Positions 7,699-15,680 of a DNA stretch of 19,175 bases are shown piece after piece. This DNA comes from an uncultured Anaerolineaceae bacterium (lineage in GTDB: Bacteria; Chloroflexota; Anaerolineae; Anaerolineales; Anaerolineaceae). Where the stretch lies: the NCBI GenBank assembly GCA_938020565.1, contig CALIHP010000032.1, forward strand, positions 1-19,175, written 5' to 3'. A model generated the notes under the pieces. That model saw only the letters and a list, made by a program, of their open reading frames with translations, had not been told where the DNA came from and did not search any database. Made by a program: the position numbers and the translations under genes. Numbering within the stretch: position 1 is the first letter of the stretch; each line of letters opens with the position of its first letter.

Positions 7699-8544
7699 AT
7701 GAAAGCTGAAAAAATAACGAAAACCGTCGTTTATCATGTGCTTGTCTGCGGCCTTGGGCTGGTGATGCTTTATCCGTTGATCTGGATGTTCATGAGTTCG
7801 TTTAAAGAGACGACTTCTATTTTTCGGACGGCCGGGTCCCTGGTCCCTGAGCAGTTTACGATCGCCAATTATACGAACGGCTGGCGGGGCATGGGGGGCG
7901 TTTCATTCGCTTCCTTTTTTGGAAATTCGCTTCTGATTTCGTTGACAGCGACGCTTGGGACGCTGGCGTCGTCCGCGCTGGTCGCTTTTGGATTATCGCG
8001 CTGTAAATTCCGTGGGAAAGGGATCCTCCATGTCGCAATGCTGGCGTCGATGATGCTCCCCGGTCAGATCCTGATGGTTCCGCAGTATCTCTGGTATCAG
8101 AAGCTGGGCTGGGTCGGATCGTACGCGCCGTTAATCGTTCCGTACTGCTTCGCGGTTCAGGGTTTTTTTGTCTTTCTTTTCATGAATTTCATGGAGGGGA
8201 TTCCGCGCGAACTGGATGAAGCGGCGAAGATTGACGGCTGTTCCTACTATGGGATTTTCTTCCGGATCGTCCTGCCGCTGGTTTCGCCGGCGCTGATTAC
8301 CGGCGCGATATTCTCGTTCATGTGGCGTTGGGACGATTTCATGTCTGCGCTGCTGTATATTAACGACGTAGCGAAATATCCCGTGTCGCTGGCGCTGAAG
8401 CTCTTCTCCGATCCCGGCTCATCTTCGGATTTTGGTTCGATGTTCGCGATGTCGGTCGTTTCGCTGATTCCGATCGTTCTCGTCTTTATTATCTTCCAGA
8501 AATACCTCGTCGAAGGCATCGCCTCGACCGGTATCAAGGGCTAA
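7699..8544 (+). CDS. Sugar ABC transporter permease, MalG-like
   Basis: Second channel subunit, pairing with the upstream permease. From the ATG at 7699 it has 281 residues and about six membrane segments (first at about 10-33), with an EAA loop ELDEAAKIDGCSYYG (171-185) ending FFRIVLPLVSP. A GTG at 7693 is in frame two codons earlier, but only 4 bases separate it from AAAAGGG (7682-7688), so 7699, at about 10 bases, is preferred. No ATP-binding subunit is encoded here or elsewhere in the window, so the system probably shares an MsmX/UgpC-type ATPase encoded elsewhere, which is common for CUT1 operons. The stop lies only 22 bases before the ACG-started oxidoreductase gene. Confidence 0.92.
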   Translation: MKAEKITKTVVYHVLVCGLGLVMLYPLIWMFMSSFKETTSIFRTAGSLVPEQFTIANYTNGWRGMGGVSFASFFGNSLLISLTATLGTLASSALVAFGLSRCKFRGKGILHVAMLASMMLPGQILMVPQYLWYQKLGWVGSYAPLIVPYCFAVQGFFVFLFMNFMEGIPRELDEAAKIDGCSYYGIFFRIVLPLVSPALITGAIFSFMWRWDDFMSALLYINDVAKYPVSLALKLFSDPGSSSDFGSMFAMSVVSLIPIVLVFIIFQKYLVEGIASTGIKG

Positions 8545-8553
8545 TCAGCGGGC

Positions 8554-8569
8554 AAAGGAGCAGCTTACG
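8554..8569 (+). promoter_or_regulatory. Ribosome binding site fixing the ACG start
   Basis: AAAGGAG (8554-8560) is followed by a 6-base spacer CAGCTT and then ACG (8567-8569). It is the only good Shine-Dalgarno sequence near the beginning of this reading frame. The next non-standard candidate, ATT at 8579, would be 18 bases away and would cut into the first Rossmann strand. Confidence 0.7.
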
Positions 8570-9583
8570 AACGTCAGCATTATCGGCTGTGGCAATATCG
8601 CGAAAGTTCATTCGTCCGTCCTGACGGGAATCGACGGCGTTCAGGTCACCGGGTTCGTTGACCCAATCCGCACGCGGGCTGAGGCGCTCGCGTCGGAATA
8701 CGGATCGCCTGAAAGCGGCGTTTATGCGTCGCTGGAAGAGCTCTTCAGCGATCGGGTAATCGACGCGGTTCATCTCTGTACGCCTCATAACCTTCACCCC
8801 GATCAGGCGATCGCCGCCCTCGATCATGGCTGCCACGTTTTCATGGAGAAGCCACCGGCGATTGACCTCGACGAGTTTGAGCGGCTGCGCGATCGCGCCG
8901 CGCGATCCGATCGGCGCGTCGCCGTCTGTTTCCAGAATCGTTATAATGACGGGTTCCGCCGTGCGCTCAATCTCGTCCAGCGCGGTGATCTCGGTTCGGT
9001 CGTTGGCAGCCGGGGAATCGTAACTTGGAACCGAGAACGCAGGTACTACGCCGGGTCGAACTGGAAAGGAACCTGGGCGAGGGAGGGCGGCGGCGTCCTG
9101 ATCAATCAGGCAATCCACACGCTCGACCTGATGACGCAGCTCATGGGAAAACCGATCGAAGCGGAAGCGTCATTCATGAATCACAGGCTTAAGTCCGTCA
9201 TTGAGGTCGAAGACACGATCGAAGCCTACATCCGTTTCGAAAAAGGAGACGCGGTTTTTTACGCGACGAACGCCTACCGCGACGACAGTCCCCCATTTAT
9301 CGAGGTCGTTTGCACGAACGGCAAGCTGCGCATCGAAGGGAACCAGCTTGAAACGTTCTCAGGAGACGGGCGATCAACGGTCTATGATCCGCCGTCAGGA
9401 GCGATCGGCGGAAAAGCCTACTGGGGGGACAGTCATCCGCGCTGTATCCGCGATTTTTACGACGGAATCCGAAACGGATCCTCGAATCGGGTCAGCCTGG
9501 ACAGCGTCGCGGATTCTTTTCGGTTGGCGCTCGGTCTTTATCAATCCGCGCGAGAACATCGCATCGTCCGATTCAGCGAATGA
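8567..9583 (+). CDS. Gfo/Idh/MocA family NAD(P)-dependent oxidoreductase, apparent ACG start
   Basis: Soluble sugar or cyclitol dehydrogenase/reductase-like enzyme. Translation from 8567 gives a complete family N-terminus: Rossmann strand and nucleotide loop GCGNIA (7-12), then catalytic-lysine motif EKPP (94-97, Lys95) and GGGVLINQ with His184 and Asp187 (GGGxxxNQxxHxxD), for 338 residues. No ATG, GTG or TTG lies in frame upstream; the first in-frame ATG (8843) would delete the entire nucleotide-binding domain. AAAGGAG (8554-8560) lies 6 bases before ACG 8567, exactly where a start is expected, so either ACG serves as a rare start or an ATG has mutated or been misread. The end overlaps the next frame's ATGA at 9580-9583. 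The substrate is unknown; the neighbourhood suggests the sugar imported by the adjacent transporter. Confidence 0.85.
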   Translation, partial: TNVSIIGCGNIAKVHSSVLTGIDGVQVTGFVDPIRTRAEALASEYGSPESGVYASLEELFSDRVIDAVHLCTPHNLHPDQAIAALDHGCHVFMEKPPAIDLDEFERLRDRAARSDRRVAVCFQNRYNDGFRRALNLVQRGDLGSVVGSRGIVTWNRERRYYAGSNWKGTWAREGGGVLINQAIHTLDLMTQLMGKPIEAEASFMNHRLKSVIEVEDTIEAYIRFEKGDAVFYATNAYRDDSPPFIEVVCTNGKLRIEGNQLETFSGDGRSTVYDPPSGAIGGKAYWGDSHPRCIRDFYDGIRNGSSNRVSLDSVADSFRLALGLYQSAREHRIVRFSE

Positions 9584-9684
9584 CCGCGGTCTCACGCCAG
9601 GAAAAAGCGGAAGTCGGAATCAAAATAAAATCAACCGTCCGCGCGTTTTCAGCGGAACGGAAAATCGGAGCCAAAGAAGAAATT

Positions 9685-10845
9685 ATGGAAAAAGTAAAGC
9701 TGGGTATCATCGGTATTGGGAATATGGGGTCGGTTCATCTGGGGAATATCCTGAAAGGGAAGGTCCCCGGTTTGGAGCTGGCGGCCGTCGCGGATCGAAA
9801 AGAATCGCGCAGGGCGCAGCTCCGTGAGACGCTTCCGGCGGCGATTGAAATCTTTGAGGAAGGGCGTGAACTAATTGAGCGTGGGAGCGTCGCCGCGGTC
9901 CTGATCGCAGTTCCGCATTATCAGCATCCCGAATTATCGATCGCAGCGTTCCGGAAGGGGCTTCATGTGCTTTGCGAAAAGCCGGCGGGCGTGTATACGA
10001 AGCAGGTCCGCGAAATGAACGAAGCGGCGAAAAAGTCCGACGTCGTCTTCGCCATGATGTTCAATCAGCGGACGAACTGTATCTATCGAAAGATTCATGA
10101 GATGATCGAGAACGGCGAAATCGGCGCAATCCGCCGCGTCAACTGGATCATTACCGACTGGTATCGAACGCAAATCTATTACGATTCGGGGAGCTGGCGC
10201 GCGACCTGGGACGGTGAAGGCGGCGGTGTGCTGCTGAACCAATGCCCGCATCAGCTCGACCTGCTGCAATGGCTCTGCGGACTGCCAGTTCGGGTCCAAG
10301 GCTTCTGCCATGAAGGAAAGTGGCATGATATCGAGGTAGAAGACGATGTAACCGCGGTACTTGAATTCGCGAATGGGGCGACCGGCGTTTTCGTGACATC
10401 GACCGGCGACGCTCCGGGGACGAACCGGCTTGAGATTACCGGAGAGAACGGGAAACTCGTCAGCGAGGGCGGGAAGCTGACCTTCTGGCGCCTGAAACAA
10501 AGTATTCCTGAGCACTGCGCGACGAGCCAAGGCGGTTTCGATAAGCCGGGGATGGAAATCGTCAAGGTTGAAACCGATGGGCAGGATGAAGAGCATATCG
10601 GGGTGATAAAAGCGTTCGCTGGGAGGATTCTGAACGGAACGCCGTTGGTCGCCGAAGGCGTCGAAGGCATACGCGGACTGACGCTTTCGAACGCGATCCA
10701 CCTTTCAAGCTGGCTCAAGCGACCGGTTGAAATTCCATTTGACGAGGATCTTTTCCTCGCCGAGCTGGAAAAGCGGCGCGCTTCGTCGCGCGCGAAGGAA
10801 GACCGCGATATCGTTTTCAACACGGAAGGCTCTTACGGAAAGTAG
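9685..10845 (+). CDS. Gfo/Idh/MocA family NAD(P)-dependent oxidoreductase (second paralogue)
   Basis: Related to the preceding gene but longer: 386 residues from ATG 9685. It shows GIGNMG (10-15) at the nucleotide site, CEKPAG with Lys99, and GGGVLLNQ (179-186) with His189 and Asp192. Both paralogues share W-x-x-TW before that motif, so they probably act on related sugars. The frame is open back to an ATG at 9580 that overlaps the previous stop (ATGA); this would add 35 residues without family resemblance or ribosome site, so translation may be coupled there, but 9685, behind AAAGAAGA, is the better protein start. The C-terminus (after about 350) is a charged tail. It may catalyse the reverse or a sequential redox step in the same pathway. 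Confidence 0.9.
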   Translation: MEKVKLGIIGIGNMGSVHLGNILKGKVPGLELAAVADRKESRRAQLRETLPAAIEIFEEGRELIERGSVAAVLIAVPHYQHPELSIAAFRKGLHVLCEKPAGVYTKQVREMNEAAKKSDVVFAMMFNQRTNCIYRKIHEMIENGEIGAIRRVNWIITDWYRTQIYYDSGSWRATWDGEGGGVLLNQCPHQLDLLQWLCGLPVRVQGFCHEGKWHDIEVEDDVTAVLEFANGATGVFVTSTGDAPGTNRLEITGENGKLVSEGGKLTFWRLKQSIPEHCATSQGGFDKPGMEIVKVETDGQDEEHIGVIKAFAGRILNGTPLVAEGVEGIRGLTLSNAIHLSSWLKRPVEIPFDEDLFLAELEKRRASSRAKEDRDIVFNTEGSYGK

Positions 10846-10884
10846 TTCGATTTTATATCCAACTTAAGATGAAAGGATCGAAAA

Positions 10885-11754
10885 ATGAAAAATAAAATAA
10901 TAATCTCTGGTTTCGCTGACGAAATCGCTCCGCAGCTGAGCGACCAGATTAACGTGATCCGGAAGCTGGGAATTTCTCATATCGAAATGCGCGGGGTCGA
11001 CGGGCTTTCTCTCGTTCTCCATCCATTTGACGACGTTTGGAAAATTAAAACGGTCCTCGACCAGAATCAGATCCGCCTGTCGGCGGTCGGCTCGCCGATC
11101 GGGAAAATCCAAATCACCGATCCGTTCGAACCGCATTTTGAGCTCTTCAAACGGACGGTCGCAATCGCAAAAATCCTGAATACGCGCCTGATCCGCATGT
11201 TCAGTTTCTTCATCCCGGAAAACGAGAAAGCGGAAAGCTACCAGGACGAGGTCTTTCAGCGCATGGAAGCGTTCGTGAATTACGCCGTGGATCAGGACGT
11301 CGTCCTTCTTCACGAGAATGAAAAAGATATTTACGGCGATACCGCGCCGCGCTGCCGCGCGTTAATGGATCGTTTTTACGGGGAGAATTTCAAAGCGGTC
11401 TTTGATTTCGCGAATTTCGTCCAGGTCGGTCAGAACACGCTGGAAGCGTACGAGCTGTTGAAGCCGTTCGTTTATTATATTCATGTTAAAGATGCGCTCA
11501 ACTCGGACCGGCAGGTCGTTCCGGCAGGTTACGGAGACGGAAACGTTGAAACGATCCTGCGCGGGCTTTTCGACAGCGGGTTTAACGGTTTTCTTTCGCT
11601 CGAACCGCACCTGGCAAACTTCACCGGTTTCAGCCTTCTGGAGAAAGGGGACAGCGATCGGAAGGAGCCGATGAGCGGCGAGGAGGCGTTTACGATTGCG
11701 TATTTTGCGCTTATGAAAATTCTGGACCGGCTTGGGATCGCTGTCACGGCGTGA
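10885..11754 (+). CDS. Sugar phosphate isomerase/epimerase-like TIM-barrel protein
   Basis: Member of the xylose isomerase-like/AP endonuclease 2 fold family (PF01261 type), whose members isomerise, epimerise or dehydrate sugars and inositols using a divalent metal. The 289 residues carry the expected metal ligands at successive strand ends: Glu144 (LLHENE), Asp174 (AVFDFANF), His200 (YIHVKDA) and Glu240 (SLEPH). AAAGGATC precedes the ATG at a good distance. It is the last gene of the operon, 39 bases after the second oxidoreductase, with a strong terminator about 65 bases after its stop. Paired with two Gfo/Idh/MocA enzymes it resembles inositol-type or 3-keto-glycoside pathways; the exact reaction cannot be read from sequence. 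Confidence 0.88.
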   Translation: MKNKIIISGFADEIAPQLSDQINVIRKLGISHIEMRGVDGLSLVLHPFDDVWKIKTVLDQNQIRLSAVGSPIGKIQITDPFEPHFELFKRTVAIAKILNTRLIRMFSFFIPENEKAESYQDEVFQRMEAFVNYAVDQDVVLLHENEKDIYGDTAPRCRALMDRFYGENFKAVFDFANFVQVGQNTLEAYELLKPFVYYIHVKDALNSDRQVVPAGYGDGNVETILRGLFDSGFNGFLSLEPHLANFTGFSLLEKGDSDRKEPMSGEEAFTIAYFALMKILDRLGIAVTA

Positions 11755-11820
11755 TCGCTGAAAACGGGTTCCGGAGGAATTCGGGATTCGAATGACACGG
11801 ATGACGGATGCTCTTCGTGC

Positions 11821-11858
11821 GTCAGGAGCGCGGTCCGAGCCGCACTCCTGACCTTTTT
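11821..11858 (+). terminator. Intrinsic terminator of the sugar operon
   Basis: GTCAGGAG (11821-11828) pairs with CTCCTGAC (11845-11852) and, inside it, GCGG (11830-11833) pairs with CCGC (11840-11843) around a C/A mismatch; five T follow at 11854-11858. Confidence 0.92.
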
Positions 11859-12006
11859 CGAGCTGACTGTCATAAGCTATTATCTCGTTCGCTTTTATCC
11901 ACTAAAATTAAATTCCTACAACATCCCATGATTCAGCGCGTTTCGCGGCCGACGGCGCGTTTACTCTCAGGTTTTCGGTTCGTACTCAAAAGAAAAGGGG
12001 GCAACG
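11859..12006 (+). promoter_or_regulatory. Intergenic region with a weak candidate promoter for the peptide-binding protein
   Basis: The preceding terminator implies a fresh promoter here. The best -10 I can see is TAAAAT (11903-11908), with only a poor -35 (TTATCT, 11880-11885). AAAAGGGG at about 11993-12000 is the ribosome site for the ATG at 12007. No small gene is supported. Confidence 0.25.
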
Positions 12007-13725
12007 ATGAAAAGGGTTTCTATTCTTCTGTTCTGTGCAATTCTGATTTTCGCTTTCCCGCTTCCGGCGGCTGGACGGGAAGCTGTCTTCAGAACCAGCT
12101 TCAACAGCGGCGATATTCCTTCGATCGATCAGGCGCTCGTCAGCGATTTCATCGGTATTCAATTGGCTGACGAGATGACGGTCGGGCTCCTTCGGCAGGA
12201 CGAAGCTACGGGCTCGATCGAGGCGGGGATGGCGACGGATTGGGAACTCAGCGATGACCGGTTATTAATCCGGCTGAATCTTTTAAAAGGCGTTCCCTGG
12301 GTTCGCTATGACGCAGCGAGCGGCGAGGTCGAAGAGGTAAAAAACTGCGACGGAGGCGTCCGAACCGTCACGGCTCAGGATTTCGTCTATGGAATCGAGC
12401 GGACGCTGCGGCCCGATACCGCTTCGCCTTACGCGTTTCTGGTCAATCAGATCGTGTCCGGCGCGGCCGCGTATCATAGCGGCGAAACGACCGATTTTAC
12501 GACCGTCGGCGTGAAGGCGGTCGACGATTCGACGCTTGAAATCCGGTTTACAGAGAGCGGCGAGTTCAACCTGTCGATTCTTTCCATGTGGATGATGCAT
12601 GCGATGCCGTCCTGGATTATCGACGGGGATACCTGTACTGAGGGACTTGGGGAACGCTGGACCGAGGCGGAAACGTACCAGGGCTACGGACCGTTCACGT
12701 TGAAGGAATGGGTCCATGATTCGAATTTGACGCTGATCCGGAATCCGTTCTGGCCCGGGACGGCGTCGGTTCCCGCGCCGAAGCTGAACGAGGTTCGGTA
12801 CGCGCTGATCGGGGACGTCATGGCGCTTTCGGAATATGAGTCAGGAAATATGGATTACGCCGTGATTCCGGCGGGCGATTACGACCGGATCACGACCGAC
12901 CCGCTCTACGCGGATCATCTCATTTTCCAGCCGACGTCGATCGGGACGGAATGGCTGGCTTATAATTCGCTCTTAGCTCCGACCGACGACGTTCGGGTCC
13001 GGCTGGCGCTGAGTTACGCTGTCGACAAGGACGCGATCGTTCAGGCGGTCAGAGCGGGCGTCAGCGCCCCTTATTTCGTGAATCCCGGCGTTTCCGGCGC
13101 GCCGAAGCTCGAAGATTATCCGAATCTGGGAATTATGTATGATCCTGAAAAGGCAAAGGCACTGCTGGCGGAATACTGCGAAGAGAAGGGGATTACGCCA
13201 GCCGAAATTGAAATCGTCTATGCCTACAGCACGTCGGATCAGAATAAACTCCGCGCCGAGGCGGTCCAGTCGATGTGGGAAAAGACGCTGGGGATTAAAG
13301 TCAGCTTGCAGAACAGCGAGTGGGCAGTGTTTAAGGTTGAGCGGAAGGAGGGCCTGGCGAACGTTTACCGCTCGTCATGGGTCCAGGATTATATGGACGC
13401 GAATAATTTCACGGCGGATGTGTTCCTCTGCCCCGGCGGCGGCTATCAGGAGGTTCTGGATTGGCCGTCGCTCGGCTGCGCCGATTTGTCGAATCCGAAC
13501 TATATCCGCTATGCCGATACGATCCGGACGGCGGGGAAGGAATCCGATCCGGAGAAACGCGCCGAATTATACGCCGCCGCGGAGGAGATCCTGCTGATCG
13601 ACGAGGCGATCCTGAATCCGTTAAGTTGGAATTACGCGTATGTCCTGATGAACCCGGCGATTACTGCGCCTGAATCCGCGACCGGGTACCAGCGCTGGGA
13701 GAAATGGGAAAAAGCAGGGGAATAA
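12007..13725 (+). CDS. ABC transporter substrate-binding protein, oligopeptide (OppA/SBP_bac_5) type
   Basis: Secreted receptor of the family that binds oligopeptides, nickel complexes or some sugars. The 572 residues begin with MKRVSILLFCAILIFAFPLP, a classical signal peptide. Cys10 is inside the hydrophobic core, preceded by Phe, and does not fit a lipobox, so cleavage is likely at about 21-23 with no lipid anchor. The mature protein has the family landmarks: an early description of net reactions to ligand (LADEMTVGLLRQD, GMATDWELSDD), TAQDFVYGIERTLRP, GYGPFTLKEW and VRLALSYAVDKDAIVQAV. Several Cys pairs are present (for example DTC, YCEEK, LCPGG, GCADL). It stands alone: a terminator precedes it, and the downstream gene is convergent aspS; no permease or ATPase is nearby. 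Its ligand is unknown. Confidence 0.9.
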   Translation: MKRVSILLFCAILIFAFPLPAAGREAVFRTSFNSGDIPSIDQALVSDFIGIQLADEMTVGLLRQDEATGSIEAGMATDWELSDDRLLIRLNLLKGVPWVRYDAASGEVEEVKNCDGGVRTVTAQDFVYGIERTLRPDTASPYAFLVNQIVSGAAAYHSGETTDFTTVGVKAVDDSTLEIRFTESGEFNLSILSMWMMHAMPSWIIDGDTCTEGLGERWTEAETYQGYGPFTLKEWVHDSNLTLIRNPFWPGTASVPAPKLNEVRYALIGDVMALSEYESGNMDYAVIPAGDYDRITTDPLYADHLIFQPTSIGTEWLAYNSLLAPTDDVRVRLALSYAVDKDAIVQAVRAGVSAPYFVNPGVSGAPKLEDYPNLGIMYDPEKAKALLAEYCEEKGITPAEIEIVYAYSTSDQNKLRAEAVQSMWEKTLGIKVSLQNSEWAVFKVERKEGLANVYRSSWVQDYMDANNFTADVFLCPGGGYQEVLDWPSLGCADLSNPNYIRYADTIRTAGKESDPEKRAELYAAAEEILLIDEAILNPLSWNYAYVLMNPAITAPESATGYQRWEKWEKAGE

Positions 13726-13752
13726 GCGCCTGCTCGTTTACATTTTACATAA

Positions 13753-13785
13753 AAAGACGGCTCATTTTTATCATGAGCCGTCTTT
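13753..13785. terminator. Bidirectional terminator between the peptide-binding protein gene and aspS
   Basis: AAAGACGGCTCAT (13753-13765) pairs perfectly with ATGAGCCGTCTTT (13773-13785), a 13-bp stem with a 7-base loop. Flanking A-run (from 13751) and T-rich bases supply U-tracts for both directions. It serves convergent transcripts. Confidence 0.92.
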
Positions 13786-13804
13786 CGATTTCACATTTTC
13801 CGGT

Positions 13805-15589
13805 TTATTTTTTCGTTTCGGGCGGCGGGAGGAGCGCCAGTCCGAGTTCTTTCAGTTGCCCGTCCATGGCCTCCGACGGAGCGCCGGACATCATATCGCG
13901 GGCGGCGTTATTCTTCGGGAACGCAATAACCTCGCGGATATTCGGTTCATTCGCCAGGAGCATGACCAGCCGGTCAATCCCGGGAGCGATTCCGCCATGC
14001 GGCGGGGCGCCGTATTCGAACGCGTCCATGATCTGATGAAACCGTTCGTCCGCGACTTCCTTCGACAGCCCAATCAGCTTAAAGATTTTTTCCTGAAGCG
14101 ACCGCTCGTGAATCCGAATCGAACCTGACGCTAACTCATAATTGTTCATGACCATATCGTACTGATCGCCGAGAATGCGTCCCGGATCGCTGTCCAGGAA
14201 CGCCATATCCTCTTTGCGCGGATGCGTGAAAGGATGGTGCGTCGCGTCCCAGCGGTTCTCTTCTTCTTTCCATTCAAACAGCGGGAAGTCGACAATCCAG
14301 CAGAACGCCAGGACGTTCGGATCGCGCAGCCCTAACCGGTCGCCGATCAGGACGCGCAACCGCGCCAGGCAGTCCAGCGCTACGGCGGTTTTATCGGCGA
14401 CGAAGAGCAGCAGATCGCCGTTTTTCGCGTTCATCGCCTTGAGTAATTCGGCGAATTTTTCGTCGCTGAAGAATTTCCTGAACGGCGAACTGGTTCCGCC
14501 GTTCTGATCGATCCTGACGTAGGCGAGACCCTTCGCGCCCCAGAGCCTGACCTGCTCGGTGAGCTCGTCGAGCTGCTTGCGCGTGTATTCGCCAAGGCCT
14601 TCGGCGTTGATCCCGCGGACCGTTCCGCCGTCTTTGACCGCGTTCGCGAAAACTGAAAATTCGCTGTCCCTGACGAGGTCGGAAACGTTAACGAGTTCCA
14701 TCCCGAAGCGCATATCAGGCGCGTCTTTCCCGAATCGGTCCATCGCTTCCTGATACGTCAGCTTTGGCCAGGGGGAGAACAGGATTTTCTTTTCCGGCGT
14801 GATCTTCGCGATCATTCTGGTGAATAAATCTTCGGTCAGGTCCAGGACGTCGTCCCGTTCAACGAACGACATCTCCATATCCAGCTGCGTAAATTCAGGC
14901 TGGCGGTCGCCGCGCTGATCTTCGTCGCGGAAACATCGGGCAATCTGGAAATATTTCTCGATTCCGGCGACCTGGAGAAGCTGCTTGAGCTGCTGCGGAC
15001 TTTGAGGGAGCGCGTAGAACTGCCCCGGATAAATACGGGACGGGACGAGATAATCGCGCGCGCCTTCGGGCGTTGTCTTGAAAAGAATCGGCGTTTCGAT
15101 TTCGTAGAAGCCGTGTTCGTCGAGATAGTCGCGGATGAACTTGATCAATCGATGGCGCAGCCGCAAATTGGACTGCATCCGTTCGCGGCGCAGGTCGAGG
15201 TAACGATATTTGAGGCGGATCGATTCGTCGGTGTTCTCTTCTTTGTTGATTGCGAACGGAAGCGGTTTGCATGTGTTTAATACGGTGATTTCGGACGCGC
15301 TGACCTCTATTTCACCGGTTGGCAAATTCGGATTGACGGATTCGGCGGGGCGGAGACGAATCCCGCCCGTAACCTGCAACACCCATTCCACGCGAACGTC
15401 GCTGACCAGCTTTGCGAATTCCGGCGAATTTTCGGGGTTGATAACGATTTGCACCAGACCGGAACGGTCGCGCAGATCAATAAAGTATACGCCGCCATGA
15501 TCGCGGAAACGATGAACCCAACCGGCGAGAACGACGGTTTTTCCCGCGTCGACGGCGGTCAATTCGCCGCAGCTTCGATTTCTATACAT
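13805..15589 (-). CDS. aspS: Aspartyl-tRNA synthetase
   Basis: Cytoplasmic class II synthetase. The 594 residues match the bacterial type, about 590 with a GAD insertion. It has an OB-fold anticodon domain (1 to about 105, GWVHRFRDHGG at 23-33), QSPQQLKQLL (196-205), motif 2 FRDED (220-224) followed by RQPEFTQLDMEMSF, and motif 3 GIAPGIDRL (533-541). GAGAGGA lies 8 bases upstream of the ATG. Residue 31 is His in RFRDHGG; in Pseudomonas aeruginosa AspRS the equivalent His31 has, as I recall, been linked to charging both tRNA-Asp and tRNA-Asn, so this enzyme may be non-discriminating. Residues around 82-86 (AESVN) do not clearly match that type, so the assignment is open. A perfect -10 lies upstream at 15652-15657, and the gene converges on the preceding peptide-binding protein gene. 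Confidence 0.97.
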   Translation of the reverse strand: MYRNRSCGELTAVDAGKTVVLAGWVHRFRDHGGVYFIDLRDRSGLVQIVINPENSPEFAKLVSDVRVEWVLQVTGGIRLRPAESVNPNLPTGEIEVSASEITVLNTCKPLPFAINKEENTDESIRLKYRYLDLRRERMQSNLRLRHRLIKFIRDYLDEHGFYEIETPILFKTTPEGARDYLVPSRIYPGQFYALPQSPQQLKQLLQVAGIEKYFQIARCFRDEDQRGDRQPEFTQLDMEMSFVERDDVLDLTEDLFTRMIAKITPEKKILFSPWPKLTYQEAMDRFGKDAPDMRFGMELVNVSDLVRDSEFSVFANAVKDGGTVRGINAEGLGEYTRKQLDELTEQVRLWGAKGLAYVRIDQNGGTSSPFRKFFSDEKFAELLKAMNAKNGDLLLFVADKTAVALDCLARLRVLIGDRLGLRDPNVLAFCWIVDFPLFEWKEEENRWDATHHPFTHPRKEDMAFLDSDPGRILGDQYDMVMNNYELASGSIRIHERSLQEKIFKLIGLSKEVADERFHQIMDAFEYGAPPHGGIAPGIDRLVMLLANEPNIREVIAFPKNNAARDMMSGAPSEAMDGQLKELGLALLPPPETKK

Positions 15590-15651
15590 ATCGTTGGTCC
15601 TCTCTGATCCTTCGCTGCAGTCTTTTGCAACGGAATAGATATTTGCGGGAA

Positions 15652-15657
15652 ATTATA
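15652..15657 (-). promoter_or_regulatory. -10 box for aspS
   Basis: On the minus strand 15657-15652 reads TATAAT. No clear -35 is seen 16-18 bases upstream (CTTTAA or TTTAAA there). Initiation near 15645 would give a leader of about 55 bases. No terminator is seen between the acyl-CoA synthetase stop and aspS, so read-through is also possible. Confidence 0.45.
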
Positions 15658-15680
15658 ACGCTGATAAAGGAGGTTTAAAG

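Noticed and set aside
8843..8845. ATG as start of the first oxidoreductase
   Set aside because: It would delete the whole nucleotide-binding half, although matching sequence continues in frame back to 8567.
9934..10701. 255-codon open frame on the minus strand
   Set aside because: Antisense to the second oxidoreductase; no recognisable motif.
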